Part shown: positions 61,862 to 64,000 of the stretch, in pieces
How the letters are laid out: every line of letters starts with the position of its first letter
Numbering within the stretch: position 1 is the first letter of the stretch
Origin: an uncultured Prevotella sp.
GTDB lineage: Bacteria; Bacteroidota; Bacteroidia; Bacteroidales; Bacteroidaceae
Length of the DNA stretch: 64,000 nt
Direction: 5' to 3'
Assembly (NCBI GenBank): GCA_947170265.1
Contig: CAMVSV010000003.1
Span: 1 to 64,000, forward strand
Notes under the pieces: model-generated
What the model was told of the DNA's origin: nothing
Database searches by the model: none
The model's input: only the letters and a program-made list of their open reading frames with translations
Program-made: the position numbers and the translations under genes

Positions 61862-63163
61862 ATGAAACAAGTAAAAAGCAATATGAAAAACAAGAACTTA
61901 CGCATAGCCATCATGCTCTTTGCAGCATGCACTGCAACTACTATGTATGCAGAAAACAATGATGAACTCAGTACCACAACTGAAGAGCCTACACTTGAAG
62001 ATAAAAACACCACATCATACGACATGGAGAATGGAGTGTTGCCAATAGCCGACGACCGCGGATTTACCCTTCAGTCAAAAGATGGGAGCTTCGTCTTCAA
62101 ACCATACATGATGCTTCAGTCCACTCTAAGCTATAGATATTATGATGACGTAGGACTTGACAAAGCATACAATCAGGATAATGTGGCAAACTCAGGTTTT
62201 GCCATTCCCTATGCCATAATAGGTTTCACAGGTAAAGCCTTCGGGAAAATCGACTACAACATAAGCATAAATGCAGCGGCAAGCGGAGGAGCTATTCTTC
62301 AGCAAGCATGGATAGACTATGCTGTGAACCCGGCTATCAGATTTCGTGCTGGAAAATTCAAGACTCCATTTACAAGTGCTTACCTGACCACTTTGGGTGA
62401 AACGCTTTTCCCAATAATGCCTACTTCACTTATTGCCACCACCATACTCCCCTATTCTCTTAATGCCGTCAATCCATCAATAGGTACAGGATTCGATCTC
62501 GGAGTGGAAATGCATGGTCTTATAAGCAACCAGTTTGGCTATGAAATTGGCATCTTCAATGGCACGGGCAGTAGCGTAAACACAGCGACTAAAGGCTTCA
62601 GCGATGACAACCATTTTCCATCTCTTCTCTATGCAGGACGATTCACATGGCAGCCCAAAGGAGCAATGCCCATGACGCAAGGCAATGCAAAAATGCAAGA
62701 CATCGACAAGATGCTCATCGGTATCAGTGCCAACTACAACAACGAAGCAGAAAACGAGAGCACAAATGATTTCCGTGCCGGCGTTGAATTTGCTTGGATG
62801 AAAAACAAATGGTACTTCGCCGCAGAAGGTTATTACATGCACGTTGGATTCACCGATCGTCAAAAGATTGATGAAACTTACAATTATTGGGGAGCTTATG
62901 CCCAGGTAGGTTACTTTGTGGCACCACAATGGCAGGTGGGTGTGCGCTACGACTGGATGGACCGCAATGGCTCAAATAAAGACGGTTCGCTCAACTCACC
63001 AGCTGTATCAGTAAACTATTTTGTTCCAAAGACAAATATCAAGATTTCAGGAGCTTATCAATATACTGGCAGATGGGGACATGAAAGACAACTTGACCGC
63101 GACCTTGACGAGATTGGACTTTCCACACATGTAGCTATGCTAATGATGCAATACACATTCTAA
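61862..63163 (+). CDS. Outer membrane porin (OprO/OprP-like), second copy
   Basis: A 433-residue outer membrane barrel of the OprP/O family. A Sec signal (LRIAIMLFAACTATTMYA) is followed by an acidic, Thr-rich linker (about 32-52), then FTLQSKDGSFVFKPYMMLQSTLSYRYY, GFTGKAFGKIDYNISINAAA, IRFRAGKFKTPFTSAYL (the classic porin lip motif) and final strands HVAMLMMQYTF. ATG 61862 or in-frame 61883 may be used; the latter gives a more typical signal peptide. It starts 7 bp after the di-heme gene, and the cytochrome gene starts 19 bp later. Confidence 0.87.
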   Translation: MKQVKSNMKNKNLRIAIMLFAACTATTMYAENNDELSTTTEEPTLEDKNTTSYDMENGVLPIADDRGFTLQSKDGSFVFKPYMMLQSTLSYRYYDDVGLDKAYNQDNVANSGFAIPYAIIGFTGKAFGKIDYNISINAAASGGAILQQAWIDYAVNPAIRFRAGKFKTPFTSAYLTTLGETLFPIMPTSLIATTILPYSLNAVNPSIGTGFDLGVEMHGLISNQFGYEIGIFNGTGSSVNTATKGFSDDNHFPSLLYAGRFTWQPKGAMPMTQGNAKMQDIDKMLIGISANYNNEAENESTNDFRAGVEFAWMKNKWYFAAEGYYMHVGFTDRQKIDETYNYWGAYAQVGYFVAPQWQVGVRYDWMDRNGSNKDGSLNSPAVSVNYFVPKTNIKISGAYQYTGRWGHERQLDRDLDEIGLSTHVAMLMMQYTF

Positions 63164-63182
63164 AAGATCTTCTATTTGCGTG

Positions 63183-63917
63183 ATGATGAACAAAACATTC
63201 TTAAACAGTCTGCATATAATCATGTCATTGATGCTTATTGGCATTGTGACATCATGCGACGATGGGCGAATATATGAGAAAGATACAGCCTATAAGGAAG
63301 GGAAAACAGTACAAATACGTGGAGTTATCCATGGTTTGGAGACATGGGAAGACAACTCATATTATGTCGCCGCAGCTGGTTTCGACAACAATAGCGAATA
63401 TGCAGTTATATCAAAGATTATCAACACTACCGACGAAGACGGTCAAGTCAATATCACACTCTCGGGAATAGATGAAAACGTTAATACCGTTGAATTGTGC
63501 GTACTCAACCGTCTCCGCCAACGAGTAGCGACATTCGCTGTACATGAAATGACAGAAACAGAAACCAGCACAATGGACATAGGCGAACTCAATGTGGGAC
63601 GCTACCATACCATACAGAGCACTTTGTTCGACCAATCATGCATAGCATGTCACGGAGGAAGCGGCTTTGCCGCAGCTGGTCTTCACCTCACTGAAGGCAA
63701 CAGCTATGCAGCTATCGTCAATGTGCCATCAAAAAAAGTTGAGGGCAAGAATATTGTCACTCCTGGAGACAAAGACAATAGTGTACTTCATTTACTTCTC
63801 AACACCGACTTGTCGTCTACATGGCGACAAAATCACAGCGATATGCTCAACAAAGAACGCACTTCAAATCTACTTCGTTTCATTGACGACTGGATTGCCA
63901 ATGGGGCTAAAGAATAA
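63183..63917 (+). CDS. Single-heme cytochrome c-like lipoprotein
   Basis: A 244-residue lipoprotein (C25, followed by DDG) starting at ATG 63183; a GTG one codon earlier is also possible. The middle is beta-rich (AAAGFDNNSEYAVISKII). A C-terminal cytochrome c-type domain carries one heme motif C153-I-A-C156-H157 followed by GGSGFAAAGLHL. The segment PGDKDNSVLHLLLNTDLSS and the final LLRFIDDWIANGAKE match c-type domains found at the end of surface cytochromes, and a Met ligand may be in HSDML. It may pass electrons to or from the di-heme protein. Confidence 0.87.
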   Translation: MMNKTFLNSLHIIMSLMLIGIVTSCDDGRIYEKDTAYKEGKTVQIRGVIHGLETWEDNSYYVAAAGFDNNSEYAVISKIINTTDEDGQVNITLSGIDENVNTVELCVLNRLRQRVATFAVHEMTETETSTMDIGELNVGRYHTIQSTLFDQSCIACHGGSGFAAAGLHLTEGNSYAAIVNVPSKKVEGKNIVTPGDKDNSVLHLLLNTDLSSTWRQNHSDMLNKERTSNLLRFIDDWIANGAKE

Positions 63918-63926
63918 TACAACTAC

Positions 63927-64000
63927 ATGAACACACACAGAATAATTGAAAAAGAAAACGTCAAAGCTGTAATATCAAGCTTTAATAATGGTACAGAAGT
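63927..64000 (+). CDS. Partial gene, start only
   Basis: An ATG 9 bp after the cytochrome stop opens a frame of 24 codons (MNTHRIIEKENVKAVIS...) that runs off the window. Spacing and strand suggest a sixth operon member. Too short to assign a family. Confidence 0.5.
   Translation, partial: MNTHRIIEKENVKAVISSFNNGTE

Overview
The window looks like a chromosomal segment of a low-GC, obligately anaerobic Bacteroidales bacterium, most like the Prevotella group. This rests on the gene families (fused FeoA-FeoB, DUF3078, a GldB-like lipoprotein, the short CstA form, split glycine decarboxylase GcvPA/GcvPB) and on repeated TAnnTTTG promoter elements typical of Bacteroidetes upstream of many genes. 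Lipoproteins with acidic residues just after the lipidated Cys and class III anaerobic ribonucleotide reductase fit as well. No rRNA, tRNA, IS element, prophage or CRISPR array was seen.

Layout. 1-2260: a protein kinase-like gene cut by the left edge, its small XRE regulator, and a palindrome array. 2261-12812 (+): radA; a glycine cleavage operon with its own lipoate ligase and dihydrolipoamide dehydrogenase (lplA-gcvT-gcvH-gcvPA-gcvPB-lpd); a flavoprotein; phoH. 12827-24262 (-): queC; a PpiD-like chaperone; outer membrane protein-lptC-CNNM/CorC; and a compact unit cstA-barrel protein-recR-membrane protein-glycosyltransferase-GNAT. 24392-28896 (+): a GHL10 glycosidase, then umuD, an alpha/beta hydrolase and umuC. 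29076-29509: a frameshifted DUF6078 gene. 29667-34703 (-): feoAB, a DUF6263 protein, proS. 34855-41948 (+): an OmpA lipoprotein, mtgA, a UvrD/PcrA helicase, truA, dapA, thrC. 42002-43162 (-): a DUF3078 protein. 43303-50563 (+): yidC, a DUF1846 protein, an S9 peptidase, an MFS transporter. 50564-51525: repeats, a possible gene remnant and two tiny overlapping genes. 51687-52493: a GldB-like lipoprotein.

The right-hand 12 kb is the most distinctive part. An anaerobic ribonucleotide reductase pair (nrdD-nrdG, -) lies between two related LuxR-type regulators. One regulator has a degenerate receiver domain; the other has a YtfE/ScdA-like di-iron hemerythrin domain fused to the DNA-binding domain. 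Divergent from the di-iron regulator is a five-gene (+) locus: porin, imelysin lipoprotein, di-heme oxidoreductase lipoprotein, second porin, single-heme cytochrome lipoprotein. A sixth gene runs off the right edge. I infer a metal (probably iron) or redox system at the cell surface, possibly under di-iron or NO/O2-responsive control. The intergenic region between them carries a strong candidate for a small structured RNA on the minus strand.

A second unexplained pattern is a set of three intergenic arrays of short palindromes (1937-2031, 29548-29605, 50752-50831). All have a strict 22-nt period, although the palindrome sequence differs between the first array and the other two.
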